A program made the translations under genes and the position numbers. From Prolixibacteraceae bacterium (lineage in GTDB: Bacteria > Bacteroidota > Bacteroidia > Bacteroidales > Prolixibacteraceae): 64,000 nt of DNA. The stretch is taken from NCBI GenBank assembly GCA_023228025.1, contig JALOCD010000004.1, forward strand, positions 15,888 to 79,887, read 5' to 3'. Below the pieces are notes generated by a model. It searched no databases. It worked only from the letters and a program-made list of their open reading frames with translations, and was not told the DNA's origin. Positions 48,284-57,587 of this stretch are shown here, in pieces; the stretch's first letter is position 1; every line of letters begins with the position of its first letter.

Positions 48284-49225
48284 TTATTCGGAAGATTTTA
48301 GGTTCGTAGACTTTACAATGTACAGCGGCCGGTCTTTAACCTGCATAAACATCTTTCCTATGTAGATTCCGATGATACCCAATACACAGAGTTGCAATCC
48401 GGAGAAAAAGGCAACCGTAAGAATCACAGATCCCCATCCATAGGAATAATGGCCGGAATAATAATAGGACCAGATTACATAAGGAAGATACAAGAATGAA
48501 AGCAGGGAAATAATAAAGCCAAGATAAACTGCAACATAAAGCGGTCTGATACTTAACGAAGTGACACCGTTAAAAGCGAATTTCAACATCTTGCGAAAAG
48601 TATATTTGCTACTCCCGGAATGCCTGTCATCCGGATGGAAATCAATGGCAACCTGCTTAAAACCAACCCATTTTATCAAGCCCCTGATAAAAAGGTCATT
48701 CTCTTTAAACCGGGTAAACAGATCTGTTACACGCCGGTCCATCAACCTAAAATCAGATGTTCCCTTCTCTATTTTGATGCCTGATAGCCAACTGATGAAA
48801 GCGTAAAAACCGTTGGATGTTTTGCGTTTCAAATAGGAAAGATTTTCACTCTCTTCCCTGCGGGTATAAACAATGTCGAAACCCTCCTCCCATTTGGAAA
48901 GAAGCTTGGATATTATTTCCGGGGGATGTTGCAGGTCACAATCCATGGAGATGACGCAATCACCATGCGATTCATCCAGTCCGGCTTTGAGCGCATTTTG
49001 ATGTCCAAAATTTCTTGACAATTCGATATAGAAAATCCCCCCCCATTTATTAGAAAGATCAATAATCCTTTCCAGGGTATCATCCGTACTTCCATCGTCT
49101 ACGAATATCAACTCAAGATCATAACGAACGTATGGGAAACAGGATTTTATCCGTTCATGAATAACTTCGATATTTCCCGCCTCATTGTGCGCCGGAAGTA
49201 CGATGGAAACAAGTTTCTTCTTCAT
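48284..49225 (-). CDS. GT2 glycosyltransferase, polyprenyl-phosphate sugar type
   Basis: A 313-residue family-2 glycosyltransferase of the DPM1/GtrB type, which loads a sugar onto undecaprenyl phosphate. The catalytic domain shows 'SIVLPAHNEAGNIEVIHERI', 'LIFVDDGSTDDTLERI' and 'GDCVISMDCDLQHPPEII' (DxD). Two C-terminal transmembrane helices (about 230-290) anchor it. The start overlaps the stop of the GT87-like gene by four bases, so a lipid-linked sugar made here is likely used by that partner. Confidence 0.9.
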   Translation of the reverse strand: MKKKLVSIVLPAHNEAGNIEVIHERIKSCFPYVRYDLELIFVDDGSTDDTLERIIDLSNKWGGIFYIELSRNFGHQNALKAGLDESHGDCVISMDCDLQHPPEIISKLLSKWEEGFDIVYTRREESENLSYLKRKTSNGFYAFISWLSGIKIEKGTSDFRLMDRRVTDLFTRFKENDLFIRGLIKWVGFKQVAIDFHPDDRHSGSSKYTFRKMLKFAFNGVTSLSIRPLYVAVYLGFIISLLSFLYLPYVIWSYYYSGHYSYGWGSVILTVAFFSGLQLCVLGIIGIYIGKMFMQVKDRPLYIVKSTNLKSSE

Positions 49226-50415
49226 TCTTTTGGATTTGTTAGGTAGTTGTCCGATTTTTTAAACAGCATCTCGTAGACAATTGTCAGCCAGATCAGTGTG
49301 CAAGGCAGCGCCTGCAAGGCATACGGCCTAATGATCTGCGTATACAACGATCGGGGAAACAAATCGGAGGGACCGAAGCTTGAAATGACAATCCCGAAGA
49401 TAATCAGGAACAGACTCCACGCGGAATAGGGACGCGGCTGAATGACAAACCATATTGCTACTCCTGTTAGTGCAATGATATATGTATTTGGCTCACTCCC
49501 TGTACTAAACAATACGGTAAAGATTAAAACGGATGCTAAGGTAAGCAACTGAAAGCTATTTTGCCTGTACTCCCTGATTCTAAGGTAAGGCAGGGCGAAA
49601 AGGAGAAGCGCCCCCAGTAGGACCGGCAGGTTGGAAAATTCAAAATTTCCGGTGGATTTGTGTATCATACCTAAGAATGATACATTTTGCTGAAGTGCAC
49701 TTCCATTACCCTGGTTCTTAATAATCAACTCGTTAAACCAGGCCTTGTATTGACCTACGATAAACTCCGTTGACGAAATAAACATGGGTAGTACAAAAAA
49801 TACAATGCCCCAGATGATACTCCAGAGAATCAGCTTTGGTTTATGTTTCGAGAAGAAGAAAAAGGCAAATCCAACTATTCCGTACAGTTTAACAAAGGTT
49901 CCCAGCATAATCATAAAAGCGGCCCAGCCATCCTTCTCCTTTTTGATCAAGGTATAAGACAAAATAATCAGGGCCGCAGTTGCGGTATTGAATTGCACAT
50001 TGGTTTGGGCAATAATCATCGAGTTGGTACAAATCAAAAGAATAGCCAGGTGTTGCCAGGGCTTTAGCGGTAACTCCTTTACCGCAAAATACATCACCAT
50101 GGCCAAAAAAACCAGCCAAAGCGTGGCGCCAATCAGGTCAGGCATTAAGGCAAAAGGGGCCATGATGACTCCAAACACCGGACCATAATGGTTCACATCA
50201 TCGAAGAACTGTGGACGATGCTGATAGAGCGGAAATTGTTCGATTGTATTTAGAAAAACGTATTTGTAGATCTTGTAATTGTTGTGCAGACGCCCTGTAA
50301 GAAGGTTGAAAATGCCTATAAAGGCCGATATAGCGATCCACAGATAAAGGATTATCCGACCATCCATAACGAATGGTCTATTGAAGAAGAGCCTAATTTT
50401 CATCCCAGTATGCAT
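49222..50415 (-). CDS. GT87-like (DUF2029) membrane glycosyltransferase
   Basis: A 397-residue integral membrane protein with about ten transmembrane segments, of the DUF2029/GT87 mannosyltransferase-like class. An early loop reads 'FPLYQHRPQFFDDVNHYGPV', with the acidic 'DD' typical of GT-C fold enzymes, and 'GTFVKLYGIVGFAFFFFSKH' is a conserved middle segment. GT-C enzymes take sugars from polyprenyl phosphate donors, which fits the overlapping GT2 gene. The acceptor is unknown. Confidence 0.82.
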   Translation of the reverse strand: MHTGMKIRLFFNRPFVMDGRIILYLWIAISAFIGIFNLLTGRLHNNYKIYKYVFLNTIEQFPLYQHRPQFFDDVNHYGPVFGVIMAPFALMPDLIGATLWLVFLAMVMYFAVKELPLKPWQHLAILLICTNSMIIAQTNVQFNTATAALIILSYTLIKKEKDGWAAFMIMLGTFVKLYGIVGFAFFFFSKHKPKLILWSIIWGIVFFVLPMFISSTEFIVGQYKAWFNELIIKNQGNGSALQQNVSFLGMIHKSTGNFEFSNLPVLLGALLLFALPYLRIREYRQNSFQLLTLASVLIFTVLFSTGSEPNTYIIALTGVAIWFVIQPRPYSAWSLFLIIFGIVISSFGPSDLFPRSLYTQIIRPYALQALPCTLIWLTIVYEMLFKKSDNYLTNPKE

Positions 50416-50433
50416 ATGGAAACGTCCGATTTT

Positions 50434-51318
50434 TTAGTTTTTCCTTGCCCTGATCAAGCCGCGTCTAAGATAAGGCGCCTTAAGTTTCCTATCGGTATAG
50501 ATAATTAAAAATCCGTCCGAATGAGTCGTTTCGAATCCGGATTGCGTCAATGTTGCATTAAGCTCATGTTCATCTTCATCATTGTGATAGGTACAAATTG
50601 CCACTTTCAACGGTTTTCCATCATTCAAGATTCTTCTGCATCCGCTCAACAATCTGGATTCAGCACCCTCCACATCAATTTTCAGAAATGATAGTTTTTC
50701 CTCCGGTGAAAAATAATCATCCAGGGTCACACATTTCGTATTTGTCACATCTCCGGCAAATTTGTTCACGATTGTCACTTTTCCCTTCCAGGGAGCAAAA
50801 GTTGCCTTCAACGGTTCAAGCCACTCTTTGCCACTCTCGAAAAGGACTATCCGATCTGCCTGCTCAACATTACTTAAAGCAAAAATACCTTCTGCTGCGC
50901 CAATATCAACCAAAACATCACCCTTTTCAACTTTAAAATCGGCAGTTTCGTAGCAATGGGGGCTCCTAATATCCTGCTCTCTTCTCAACTCATTGTAACT
51001 TAATCTAATTCGCTTTTTATTCCATCTTTTTTTGAAATAAAGCCTTTTATTTTCGTGAATTACGTAACGCAATCCGGTTTTCTTGTCATCAAGGACTTCG
51101 ATAGCGTTTTCGATGTATTCGTCCCTGAAGTAGTATGGAATCATCGCAATTCCACGGTTTTTCACGTAATCCAGGACCCTGCTCACTTCATCCGAAAGAG
51201 GTTCATTCAAACGAGTATAGTAGGCGAGGATATTTTCCCTTAGGAGACACGACACAATTTTTTTTCGAATATATTTGGGTACAATAAGACGGTAGATGCG
51301 CGTATTCAGAATATTCAT
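50434..51318 (-). CDS. FkbM-family methyltransferase
   Basis: A 294-residue SAM-dependent methyltransferase of the FkbM family. The SAM-binding motif is 'KGDVLVDIGAAEGIFALSNV', followed by 'VLFESGKEWLEPLKATFAPW' and 'LSFLKIDVEGAESRLLSGCR', the FkbM signature. Members in glycan clusters often O-methylate sugars, which fits the neighbours. It is 18 bases upstream of the GT87-like gene and heads the leftward glycan operon. Confidence 0.88.
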   Translation of the reverse strand: MNILNTRIYRLIVPKYIRKKIVSCLLRENILAYYTRLNEPLSDEVSRVLDYVKNRGIAMIPYYFRDEYIENAIEVLDDKKTGLRYVIHENKRLYFKKRWNKKRIRLSYNELRREQDIRSPHCYETADFKVEKGDVLVDIGAAEGIFALSNVEQADRIVLFESGKEWLEPLKATFAPWKGKVTIVNKFAGDVTNTKCVTLDDYFSPEEKLSFLKIDVEGAESRLLSGCRRILNDGKPLKVAICTYHNDEDEHELNATLTQSGFETTHSDGFLIIYTDRKLKAPYLRRGLIRARKN

Positions 51319-51807
51319 TTGTTTATAAATTGATTTTCAATTGCCAAATGGAATACCCACCTATTCATTTTCGGTTGGTGAGATGATTGTCTCATGGGTA
51401 TTTCATTTGTAAATATTTTGTTTTAAACAGGTCTGATGGAATAACCTGGTTTCGGAAGAAATTTTCATTAAGTTTATTGATTTCCTGATCACGGGTTTAT
51501 CATTAAGTTAAAGATACCTATCCTGAACAACCCTATTGGAAGGAAGTTGGATCGGTAAAGTTAAATAAATCACTGCCAACATACAAAAATTAAAAAGCTC
51601 ATGTACCAAACGACAATCGAATTTGAAAAGGATTGAATTATCTGTTCTTTGTATTTTTCCCTCAAATAATCAGATAGATTGCAAACAAAGCGACTATTTT
51701 TTATGAATCTGAACCATTTTCTGGTCATTTTTTAAAATATTCGATTAATTTTAACCAGATTTAAATATGGAATTTGTTCCATATTTCACGACGAAACTAA
51801 CTTTTCT
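51319..51807. other. Divergent intergenic region of the glycan cluster
   Basis: About 490 AT-rich bases between the FkbM gene (leftward) and the GT4 gene (rightward). It must contain both promoters. The only clear structure is the palindrome at 51763-51786. I see no small gene or RNA. Confidence 0.55.
51763..51786. promoter_or_regulatory. Palindrome just upstream of the GT4 gene
   Basis: AAATATGGAA (51763-51772) and TTCCATATTT (51777-51786) form a perfect 10-bp inverted repeat around TTTG, ending 21 bases before the ATG. It may be an operator or a hairpin in the leader. Confidence 0.5.
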
Positions 51808-52929
51808 ATGATCATTGGGTTTGAAGCCAAGAGGCTGTTCCAAAATTTTTCCGGATTAGGTAATTACAGCCGAAATACCGTGAATTTGTTGGCCAGATTT
51901 TATCCCGAGCACCAGTACCTGCTTTTTGCCCCAAAGCTTACGTCGCTTTTTGTCCCTCGTGCACCGGTCGAGATCATAACGCCAAAATCAAAATTCTTCG
52001 CACGGTTCAGGTCCTTTTGGCGAATCTACCGGGTGGCCGGACTGGCAAAAAAATACCATACGGATATTTTCCATGGATTGAGCCACGTTTTGCCTGCCGG
52101 AATAGAAAAAAAAGGAATCCCTTCAATCGTGACCATTCATGATCTTATTTTCCTTAGGTTCCCGTCATTTTACAGTAAAATTGACCGCAAACTCTACTAC
52201 CACAACACATTGAGCAGTTGTAAGCGCAGCACAAAAATATTGGCTATCAGCCATCAAACGAAAGAGGACCTCAAAAATTATTTGGGAATTCCGGAAGAAA
52301 AAATTGTGGTACTTCATCAGTCATGCGATAAACGCTTTTATGAGCAGGCAGATGATGATCAGAAAGATTTCGTTCGTAAAAAATACCAGCTCCCCGAAAA
52401 ATTCATCCTTTGCGTTGGAACCATTGAACAACGGAAAAACCAACTGGCAATTTTGAAAGGGGTAGTCAGTGAACAATTGAAAATTCCTGTAGTATTGTTG
52501 GGGAAACCTACCGAATACAAAAAAATACTGGATGAGTATATCATAGAATCAGGAATCAGGAAGCAGTTGATATTTCTGCATAACACTGACTTTTCTGAAC
52601 TTCAGGCCATTTACCAAATGGCAGAAATTATGGTCTATCCCTCCTTTTTTGAAGGTTTTGGTTTGCCTGTACTTGAAGCCCAAGCATCAAAATGCCCTGT
52701 TATCACCTCAAATATAAGCAGTTTGCCCGAAGCCGGAGGTGATGGTGCGGTCTATATAGATCCATCGAACAGTACAGAAATAGGATTGGCCATCCGGAAG
52801 ATTTTAACGGATAACAAATTTAAAGAAGAACTGATTAAAAGAGGAACTGCCAATGCCCTTATGTTCAACGATCAGGCTGTTGGAGAAAAATTGGTCAAGC
52901 TTTACCAATCGCTTGTCAAAGAAAATTAA
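51808..52929 (+). CDS. GT4 glycosyltransferase
   Basis: A 373-residue GT-B fold enzyme. The N-terminal half has 'IIGFEAKRLFQNFSGLGNYS' (the acceptor-side 'GxGxY' start) and 'TDIFHGLSHVLPAG'. The C-terminal half has 'KFILCVGTIEQRKNQLAILK' and the donor-binding block 'VYPSFFEGFGLPVLEAQASK' with the Glu-x7-Glu motif. It adds a sugar from a nucleotide donor to a growing glycan. It is divergent from the leftward glycan genes and convergent with the GT2 gene that follows. Confidence 0.92.
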   Translation: MIIGFEAKRLFQNFSGLGNYSRNTVNLLARFYPEHQYLLFAPKLTSLFVPRAPVEIITPKSKFFARFRSFWRIYRVAGLAKKYHTDIFHGLSHVLPAGIEKKGIPSIVTIHDLIFLRFPSFYSKIDRKLYYHNTLSSCKRSTKILAISHQTKEDLKNYLGIPEEKIVVLHQSCDKRFYEQADDDQKDFVRKKYQLPEKFILCVGTIEQRKNQLAILKGVVSEQLKIPVVLLGKPTEYKKILDEYIIESGIRKQLIFLHNTDFSELQAIYQMAEIMVYPSFFEGFGLPVLEAQASKCPVITSNISSLPEAGGDGAVYIDPSNSTEIGLAIRKILTDNKFKEELIKRGTANALMFNDQAVGEKLVKLYQSLVKEN

Positions 52930-52951
52930 GAGAAGATAATTCCGTCGGCGA

Positions 52952-53977
52952 TTATGCCCTGTTAACACATGTGGTTACCTGCTCACTTATCTGTTCCCTG
53001 TTTTCCAATGAGTAGTTTACCGATTTAACGCTCAACCACCTTCCCGAAAAAGCCACATTGAAATAATACTCCACCAGTCTCAGGTAAATTCGTGTGCAAA
53101 CTTGAAGCGGCTTGATAAAAAACAAAAGAACTCCCAAAATGGCCGGGATTGCACCTAGTATCAAGCTATTTAAAATCAATATCATGTGCATATAAAATGC
53201 TTTCCATTCATTTTCGTGCTTCGAAATATACAAATGTCTGGAGATATGTACCTCTGTCTTTGTCAAGGCAGTAACCTCCAAATTCAATCTTGAGGAACCT
53301 CCATGCATATGACCGATTTCAGCAGTTTTAAGCATTACAACTTCGCCTCCGTGATCGATGGCCCTGCGGCACAGATCTACATCTTCGAAATACATCCAAA
53401 AATCCTCATCCCATTTGCCCAACTGGAAAAAGCCATCCCGCTTTATCATCAGTGCCGAACCCGAAACCCAATCAGGGTAAACATAGTGCCTGGTCTGAAC
53501 AATTGAATCCTCTATTGGCCCATAAAAGACCCTTCTGATGGATCTTAGCCATCCGGTAAGGGTAGCCGGAGTTAAAAATTTGCCGTACGGACGATCTCTT
53601 GATCCATCTTCCTTTACCTGACCACATGAAACGATGGAATATTGCGGCCGTACCTGAACCTCTTCGAGCATATCGTACAATGCGTCGGCCGTGACGGTGG
53701 TATCTGGATTTAAAAACAAAAGGGTATGCCCCTGGCTTTCCATAGCACCACGATTGCACCCATTGGCAAAGCCATTGTTGGCTGTATTGGAAATAAATTT
53801 GAATTCAGGGAAAATATGGATGCCCTCCTCGAAACTTCCATCATTTGATTGGTTATCAACTACTATAACCTCAAGCGTAAAGAGATGATCTTTCATCACT
53901 CCCCGGATAGATTCCAGACAGCTTGTAAGCTTTTGCCCGCTTCGGTAGTTAACTATTATGATAGATAAATCTTCCAA
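52952..53977 (-). CDS. GT2 rhamnosyltransferase-like glycosyltransferase
   Basis: A 341-residue family-2 glycosyltransferase of the WbbL/rhamnosyltransferase type. Motifs: 'SIIIVNYRSGQKLTSCLESI', 'VIVVDNQSNDGSFEEGI', 'HTLLFLNPDTTVTADALYDM' (DxT/DxD position) and 'GKWDEDFWMYFEDVDLCRRA' (the ED base). One or two hydrophobic helices near 260-290 ('MILILNSLILGAIPAILGVL') anchor it in the membrane. The sugar is inferred only from similarity of layout. Confidence 0.9.
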   Translation of the reverse strand: MEDLSIIIVNYRSGQKLTSCLESIRGVMKDHLFTLEVIVVDNQSNDGSFEEGIHIFPEFKFISNTANNGFANGCNRGAMESQGHTLLFLNPDTTVTADALYDMLEEVQVRPQYSIVSCGQVKEDGSRDRPYGKFLTPATLTGWLRSIRRVFYGPIEDSIVQTRHYVYPDWVSGSALMIKRDGFFQLGKWDEDFWMYFEDVDLCRRAIDHGGEVVMLKTAEIGHMHGGSSRLNLEVTALTKTEVHISRHLYISKHENEWKAFYMHMILILNSLILGAIPAILGVLLFFIKPLQVCTRIYLRLVEYYFNVAFSGRWLSVKSVNYSLENREQISEQVTTCVNRA

Positions 53978-54179
53978 TTGATCTGTTATTTTGAAACTAT
54001 ATCAGTAGTAAAACTAAACGTTAATCCCAACTTAGACGATTTGGTAACCCAAAAGTTTAATCAACAATTCAAAATTAGTCTCAATTCATTAATCAAAAAT
54101 AAGATGTCCTTCAACAGCATTGTTGTTTTTTCAGTAAATTGAGCCTCTGAATCAATGAACAATCCTAATACTTCAACAA

Positions 54180-54362
54180 ATGAAAAAAAAACTTCTTGTA
54201 ACACTTACCTTAATTCTCATTGCCTCTTTTGGCTTTTCCCAGTCAAAATTTAATGGATTAGAAATGATTCTGGGAAATCTCTACAGAACATCTGATGCAA
54301 AAACCCGTTCAATTAGTCCTGAAAATTTCACCGGAGAAAAGGGCACAGGGGGAATGGCAAAT
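54180..54362 (+). pseudogene. 5' fragment of a GH172 (DUF2961) gene
   Basis: A signal peptide ('ASFGFSQ' end) is followed by 'FNGLEMILGNLYRTSDAKTR' and 'SISPENFTGEKGTGGMA', which is the conserved beginning of DUF2961/GH172 glycoside hydrolases. Full members exceed 350 residues. Here homology stops at about 54360, exactly where the stop codon of the opposite-strand proline dehydrogenase begins, and the frame then reads antisense to that gene. The rest of the hydrolase has been deleted. Confidence 0.7.
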
Positions 54363-55274
54363 TTATCCTTTGATAACCAATGCTTTCAGAATGTGCCACA
54401 CCATGTTGGGATTTTCTTTCAGTCGGCGTGTCGAATAGCTAAACCATTCAGTCCCAAATGGAAGATAAACCCTCATGGTGTAGCCCCTTTCGACAATTGA
54501 TTTCCGTAATTTTGGGTTTACCCCAAACAACATCTGAAATTCGTACTTTTCTTTGGGAATGTCTAGTCGTGCAATCAACAGCATGGACTGTTCAATCAAG
54601 TAGCGGTCGTGCGTTGCGATGCCAACAAAGATATTGTTCTTCAACATGAATTCAAGATCCTCCATGTAATGATCACGAACCTCCTGATACCCCTTGAAAG
54701 CAATGGATTTATCCTCTATGTATATTCCCTTGCACAAACGAAAATTGAGGGGAGAGGTAACAATGTCGCTTTTCATCAGGGTTTTTACGTCATCAAGGGT
54801 TCTCCTCATATAAGCTTGTAGTACAAGTCCAACACGATTTGGAAATTCCTCTCTTAGCCTGTTGTAAATGTTTAATTCATCGTCTGTGCAGGTCGAATCC
54901 TCCATGTCTATTCGAATGAAACTATCGTGTTTATCAGCAAGAACTACTATTTCCCTGATGATATTGAAACAAGCCTCTTTGTCAAGCAGAAGACCAAACA
55001 TAGAGGGTTTAACAGAAAAATTTCCTCTTACTTTTTTTGATGAAAACTGTTCGATCACGTCAAAATACTGGATTTTATAGGCTTCAGCTTCTTCGAGTTT
55101 GGTGATAAATTCACCCAAAACATCAATGGTAACTGCACATCCTTCGGCGTTTATTTTTTCGGATTCACGAATGGCATCGGAGAGGTACTCACCGGAGATA
55201 TACTTCTTGGAGAAAATCCAAACCAATCGTTTAGGCATGTAGGGAAGCACGGCAGCTATCAGTTGATTGATCAT
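54363..55274 (-). CDS. Proline dehydrogenase
   Basis: A 303-residue flavoenzyme that oxidises proline to pyrroline-5-carboxylate, the monofunctional type. It begins 'MINQLIAAVLPYMPKRLVWI' and contains 'GCAVTIDVLGEFITKLEEAE', 'RIDMEDSTCTDDELNIYNRL', 'GLVLQAYMRRTLDDVKTLMK', 'FRLCKGIYIEDKSIAFKGYQ', 'GIATHDRYLIEQSMLL' and 'FQMLFGVNP', the substrate and FAD motifs of the family. Start 55274 is chosen, dropping 19 non-conserved codons. Its product is used by PruA (43586-45220). Its end abuts the broken GH172 gene, suggesting a deletion joined them. Confidence 0.92.
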   Translation of the reverse strand: MINQLIAAVLPYMPKRLVWIFSKKYISGEYLSDAIRESEKINAEGCAVTIDVLGEFITKLEEAEAYKIQYFDVIEQFSSKKVRGNFSVKPSMFGLLLDKEACFNIIREIVVLADKHDSFIRIDMEDSTCTDDELNIYNRLREEFPNRVGLVLQAYMRRTLDDVKTLMKSDIVTSPLNFRLCKGIYIEDKSIAFKGYQEVRDHYMEDLEFMLKNNIFVGIATHDRYLIEQSMLLIARLDIPKEKYEFQMLFGVNPKLRKSIVERGYTMRVYLPFGTEWFSYSTRRLKENPNMVWHILKALVIKG

Positions 55275-55482
55275 CGTTATTGATTTAATTTCTTGTTGTG
55301 TATGTAAATGTAGTGACCCCTTTATAGGCAATCTATGATGTTTATCAACTCATCAAAAAATTTGGCAGGAAACAAAAATTGCTGGATCCCTTTTCAATAT
55401 TTGAACAATTAACAATTCTTCATCCTTAGAGTGATATATGTTAAACAACCTTATAAACGGATGAAAAATCGCCCCACTGATA

Positions 55483-55511
55483 TTGTAGATAAAACATTTC
55501 AGCTATATTTG
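55483..55511 (+). promoter_or_regulatory. Promoter of the OmpH-like gene
   Basis: TTG (55483-55485), an 18-base spacer and TATATTTG (55504-55511) fit the Bacteroidota consensus. The ATG is 38 bases downstream of the -7 box. Confidence 0.55.
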
Positions 55512-55549
55512 TCTTTCTTAATTAAGATACACGACATCACTTTTATAAT

Positions 55550-56131
55550 ATGAAGAATTCCACGATTGTTTCTGTAGTACTGGGTGTAGCAGTTGCATTG
55601 CTCTATCTGCTTCATTTCATGGGAAATAAAAGCAGCATGATCACAAAAGGAAATGCAAACTCAGAATCGTCAAAATCTGTTTCCATTGCCTATGTCAAAA
55701 TGGATTCCGTCCTTTTCACATATGCTTTGGCAAAAAAACTGACCGCTAATCTTCAGGTAAACCAGGAGTCTTTTAAGAAGGAGTATAGTGTCAAAAGGAT
55801 AAAATTCGAAAAAGAGGCTGCTGCTTTTCAGGAAAAGGCACAAAGAGGAGGCTTCCTGACCGAGGAAAGGCTCAAACTCGAACAGGAGAGGTTGGTCGGA
55901 CAGCAACAGGAGATTGAAAGACTGGACTATGAACTAACGCAGAAACTCAATGAAATGCAGAGTCAAATCAACCAGCAAATCATTGACAGTATTTCCTCTT
56001 TTTTGAAGAGCTATAACGCTGATAAAAAATTCGATATCATCCTCAACAGCTCAAGCATGCTCGAAGGCACACCAAAATTCAACATTACCAAAGATGTCGC
56101 TGTTGGATTGAACAAAAGGTACAAACCCTGA
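55550..56131 (+). CDS. OmpH/Skp-family periplasmic chaperone
   Basis: A 193-residue protein with an N-terminal signal or anchor (about 6-26) and the OmpH pattern: 'SIAYVKMDSVLFTYALAKKL' (beta strand at the trimer core), a long charged coiled coil ('KKEYSVKRIKFEKEAAAFQE', 'EQERLVGQQQEIERLDYELT'), and the final 'DKKFDIILNSSSMLEGTPKF' strands. Skp-type proteins escort outer-membrane proteins across the periplasm. bamA and lpx genes, frequent neighbours elsewhere, are not here. The uncleaved-looking anchor suggests a membrane-tethered variant. Confidence 0.85.
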   Translation: MKNSTIVSVVLGVAVALLYLLHFMGNKSSMITKGNANSESSKSVSIAYVKMDSVLFTYALAKKLTANLQVNQESFKKEYSVKRIKFEKEAAAFQEKAQRGGFLTEERLKLEQERLVGQQQEIERLDYELTQKLNEMQSQINQQIIDSISSFLKSYNADKKFDIILNSSSMLEGTPKFNITKDVAVGLNKRYKP

Positions 56132-56194
56132 TGCCTTAAACCGGAAAACTTCCGGAATTCCCTTCGTATTGTTAAAGGTACTTATCCGGTCACT

Positions 56195-57463
56195 ATGTCA
56201 CAATTCAGTACCTATCTTGATCGGCAACAACCGCTTTTGGTAACAGAACTGTTCTCAGTAATTGAAAACAAAAGCAAGATGTTTGTTACCATACCTTGTT
56301 TTGATGAGCCCGACCTCCTCCGCTCACTCGAATCACTGGCAATTTGTACTCCTCCTTCCGGTAATGTAACTGTAATTGTGGTTGTTAACTCCTCCGATCG
56401 AACTGCACCTGGCTTTTTGCAAAATAATTTAAAGACGATTCAATCTGTTATGGCCTGGCTGGATCGTGGAGCAAAACCTTTCTATCAACTTCTGCTTTTG
56501 CATGCTCCCGCATTGCCTTCAAAATGGGCAGGAGTGGGTTGGGCCAGAAAAATTGCCATGGACGAAGCGATCAGGTGCCTTGATCAGTCGGGGCTGGAAG
56601 AGGGTATCCTGATTGGATTTGATGCAGACAGTCTGGTTTCTGACAACTACTTCACCTCCATTGAAACGGCATTCCGGGAAAATCCAGGATATCATTTTGT
56701 CACGCTCAATTTTAACCATCCAATTGATGACCCCTCCCTGACTAACTCCTTGCGGGAAGGAATCATCCAATACGAGCTATACCTTCGTTACCTTCGAAAT
56801 GCCATGAAATGGAGTGGTTATCCTCATTCCATTCATACCATTGGATCGAGCTTTGCGGTAAGGGCCAGTTCTTATGTGAAGCAAGGAGGCATGAACAGAA
56901 GACAGGCCGGGGAAGATTTTCATTTTTTGCACAAGATGGTTTTGCTTGGCGAATATGGGGTAGTGAGAGACGCGACCGTCTTTCCGGCAGCACGGATATC
57001 ACACCGGGTACCGTTTGGAACCGGAGCTGCATTGAAAAAATGGGAGGAGGGCAGTAAAGAACTCTATTCCGCCTATGCCCTTAAATCATTCGATAGCTTA
57101 ATTCCCTTGTTCAGGAATCCCGGTCTCTTTTTTGAAACTGACAGAGCTATCTGGATGGGGCTTATCGAGCAATTAGATCCGCTATTGCAAAGTTATTTGG
57201 AGCAGACAGAAATCCTGAACCGATTGGATGAACTGAAAAAAAACTGTGCAGACAGGACGATGTTTACAAGGAGGTTCTACCATCTTGTCAATGCTTTCTG
57301 GATCATAAAATACCTCAATAATTGCGAATCAATGGAAGGAGGAACAGGAATATTGGTGGAAGAAGCATCCAAACTCCTGACAAAATTGGAGGGGTCTACT
57401 GTCAGGAATCCAAATGCCTTTGACTTATTGAAAATTTACCGGCGACTAGACTACAACAACTAA
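56195..57463 (+). CDS. Family-2-like glycosyltransferase
   Basis: A 422-residue cytoplasmic glycosyltransferase. The GT-A core shows 'KMFVTIPCFDEPDLLRSLES', 'VTVIVVVNSSDRTAPGFL', 'EGILIGFDADSLVSDNYFTS' (DxD) and 'GSSFAVRASSYVKQGGMNRR', 'QAGEDFHFLHKMVLLGEYG'. No transmembrane helix is seen. The substrate is unknown. It is 63 bases after the OmpH-like gene in the same direction, so co-transcription is possible. Confidence 0.85.
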   Translation: MSQFSTYLDRQQPLLVTELFSVIENKSKMFVTIPCFDEPDLLRSLESLAICTPPSGNVTVIVVVNSSDRTAPGFLQNNLKTIQSVMAWLDRGAKPFYQLLLLHAPALPSKWAGVGWARKIAMDEAIRCLDQSGLEEGILIGFDADSLVSDNYFTSIETAFRENPGYHFVTLNFNHPIDDPSLTNSLREGIIQYELYLRYLRNAMKWSGYPHSIHTIGSSFAVRASSYVKQGGMNRRQAGEDFHFLHKMVLLGEYGVVRDATVFPAARISHRVPFGTGAALKKWEEGSKELYSAYALKSFDSLIPLFRNPGLFFETDRAIWMGLIEQLDPLLQSYLEQTEILNRLDELKKNCADRTMFTRRFYHLVNAFWIIKYLNNCESMEGGTGILVEEASKLLTKLEGSTVRNPNAFDLLKIYRRLDYNN

Positions 57464-57508
57464 AAAAAATTCCAAAGTCTACGCCTCAGGCAAATTCGAT
57501 ACAAACAA

Positions 57509-57570
57509 AAAGTTTCCAAAGTTGATGTTACTGGTAAGGTTTGATCGTAACAAAAAACTTTGGAAACTTT
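57509..57570. terminator. Long inverted repeat between convergent genes
   Basis: A perfect 15-bp stem, AAAGTTTCCAAAGTT (57509-57523) with its complement at 57556-57570, encloses a 32-base loop. It lies between the glycosyltransferase and biotin-carrier genes, which converge, so it probably terminates both. Confidence 0.65.
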
Positions 57571-57587
57571 ATAAAATATTAATATTT

